Assembly: GCA_947034895.1 (NCBI GenBank)
Contig: OX344761.1
Location: 21,154,863-21,218,862 of the forward strand
Source: Rhytidiadelphus loreus
Lineage: Eukaryota > Streptophyta > Bryopsida > Hypnales > Hylocomiaceae
Direction: 5' to 3'
Length of the DNA: 64,000 bases
The notes beneath the pieces were generated by a model that was not told the origin of the DNA, did not search any database, and saw nothing but the letters and a program-made list of their open reading frames with translations. This document shows, piece after piece, positions 62,105 to 64,000 of this stretch. The translations under genes and the position numbers were made by a program. Numbering within the stretch: position 1 is the stretch's first letter; each line of letters starts with the position of its first letter.

Positions 62105-63705
62105 GTAGAGGTTGAGAGGTTTCCAAAAACATGAAACACAAAGCCATCCAAGTTGAAATGAGTGAGATATGAGCGGATGAAGTTCTTAAGCACCGATTAG
62201 AGATTAAACTTCATCCATGCATAACTTCTACTAGGAAGGTCCAATTTGCAAGTGTCTTATCAATTTGGAGAGCTGAGTTTAGCCTCTAGAAGGGAAAAAT
62301 ATAAAAATTGTAAAAATTGTAATTTGTCAGAAGTGAGACCGAGGGCTAGAATACAACAAAGTAGAATTAGAGAGAAAACTAAAGATTAGCAATAGGAATT
62401 AGCAAATTAGCAAAGCCTATACTCACCACTCTTTCTCTCCTATTTCCTATCTAGTGAATCCCCAAACTCAAGTGATCAAATTGTGAAGGATTTGAAGAGT
62501 TTTGAAGGTAGTTATACAAAAATTGGAAGAAGATTAGAAGTTGATAGAATTTAGAGGAAATCCCTCGAATGCAATTCGAACCATTAGAAATTAGATAAGA
62601 TAATAGTTGACCATTCAAAGGTCAACTTGATTCTTAATGATAAAAGAAAGGAGTTGAAAAGGAAAGGAAAAGAAGTTAAAGAAAAGGAATAGAATAGGCC
62701 TTACCTTTGTATTTTCAGCCCTACTTTAAGCCGTGGGCAAAATTGCCAAACAACTTTAATTAATGACAAATGATGAGGAATTCGTGGGAGTGATGGACAA
62801 CCTACTAGATGACGCCAAACTCGAGGTATGAACTAAACTTCTCCTATTTCTTTTGGATGTCTAAAGTTTAGCATTTAGATCAAGTAGCCGAATGAGAATT
62901 TCAATTCAGAGCACTAAGAAAATTTCAATTTCAATTTTTAGACTAAAAGCCTTGTAGAATTAGTTTAGAGGTTTCCAAAAACATATTACACTTAGAAATT
63001 CGACTTAAAACGAGGAAAATAGAAGCGGATAAAGGTTAGAGTAAAAAATGGATGAGAATTAGATAGAATCAAAACTTTGGAACAAGTTGAGAGATTTAGG
63101 AGGGGGTTAGTATTAATACATCATAACCAAAAGAAAAACTCAATTCCAAGTTGTAGATTAGGAGGAATTAATGGATGAAGTTTGAAGAACCGATTAGCGG
63201 TCAAACTTCATCCCTCAATAACTTATAGTAGGAGAGTTCGATTAGCAAGTGTGAACCCAATCTAGAAAACTAGAATTAGTGCCTACAAAAAGAAAATACC
63301 AACTTTCTAAAAATAGTAAACTGACAGGAATTAGACCGAGACTCAAAGAACAAAGAAGGCTAATCCATAACTTGAACATTAGATTAGAATGATAACTTAG
63401 AACCATAATCTTGTAGAGGGAGACAATTTAAACCCATATGTTCTTCAAACTCCAAAAAGGACTCAAAACTCAAGGAGATATCAAAAGATGAAGTTCTGGG
63501 CTAGAATTTGATGAAAGTTTAGGGAAAGCATCTATTTAGGACCAAACTTCACGATTAGATAGGAGTAATTATCTTAAGTACACCCTCAAAATTTCAACCT
63601 CTTTTGAATTAGGGAACTACCCTAAAATCATGGATGAAGTTTGATTAACCGATTAGCGATCAAACTTCATCCGTTCATAACTTTTGTTAGGAAGGTCGGA
63701 AGAGA
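62105..63705. repeat. Diverged repeats with a recurrent GATGAAGTTT foldback
   Basis: A foldback of the type gatgaagtttga...ccgattag...tcaaacttcatc occurs at about 62177-62218, 63172-63214 and 63633-63673, followed each time by cataactt..taggaaggtc or a close variant. The phrase gaggtttccaaaaacat recurs at 62118 and 62968. This may be noncoding leader of a retroelement or an old tandem array. No protein was recognised to the window end. Confidence 0.6.
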
Positions 63706-64000
63706 ATGAATCTTATATTTTTGGAAAGAAAAAATAATCTTCTACAAGATAAAGTAATTATATTTGGTCTGACATCACTTTCACAAAAGACTACAGCGGC
63801 TTAATCCTTTGACTAAAATTCCAAAGTAGTTGCATTTAGGAAGTTGTAATTGTGGGTTAGATGTTGCATCCAAAATACTTAGACAATTAGGAAAGAGTCC
63901 ATTGCTTGGAAGGCTCATTGAACAAACATTTAGACACCCTTAGCAATTAAACCTAAAACACAAAGAACCCATTGTGAAGTTGTTTACCAAGGGTGGGTAA

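Noticed and set aside
61345..64000. LTR retrotransposon
   Set aside because: A TATA box and repeat-rich tail are suggestive, but no paired LTRs, TG/CA ends, primer-binding site or reverse-transcriptase motifs are visible in the window.

Overview
This is nuclear DNA of a green land plant. The genes have many short GT-AG introns, an ABCF5-type ATPase carries a plastid-transit-like N-terminus, and gene islands alternate with long AT-rich stretches full of small non-autonomous transposons. Gene structure and the lineage-restricted genes fit a bryophyte, perhaps a moss, but no single marker in the window proves this.

Layout. (1) 1-6364 is the left arm of a large inverted duplication. The right arm lies at 44960-50880 and continues further, about 38.6 kb away. 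Both arms carry the same decayed U2 snRNP A' (U2A') pseudogene and the same EGF-like domain fragment. A third, 1.05 kb partial copy follows at 51285-52332. (2) 8961-13359: ABCF5-like ABC-F ATPase (+, 10 exons, 729 aa). (3) 18040-19112: NADPH-dependent MDR / 2-enoyl-reductase-like oxidoreductase (+, 2 exons, 328 aa). (4) 19742-30073: condensin subunit SMC4 (-, 29 exons, 1279 aa, every exon phase reconciled), convergent with gene 3. (5) 33345-34211: PhzF-family protein (+, one exon) that has Met where the family has its catalytic Glu. (6) 41855-44406: three small plus-strand genes in a row: a three-TM unknown, a DUF7748-like protein, and a basic protein with weak TFIIS-N resemblance behind a clear TATA box and a duplicated CCAAT-type promoter block. 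(7) 44960-64000: duplication arm, minisatellite, DNA-transposon derivatives and a repeat-rich tail with no convincing gene.

The intact genes look like unlinked housekeeping functions (plastid ABC-F, oxidoreductase, chromosome condensation) and do not form a pathway. The unusual content is the repeat landscape. There is a set of elements bounded by TTAA with CCC...GGG termini, the signature of piggyBac-type transposons, which are very rarely discussed in plants. A 54 bp perfect hairpin inserted into one duplication arm with a clean 3 bp target duplication. The inverted arms themselves could flip the seven-gene interval between them. No rRNA, tRNA, CRISPR or organellar insertion was recognised.
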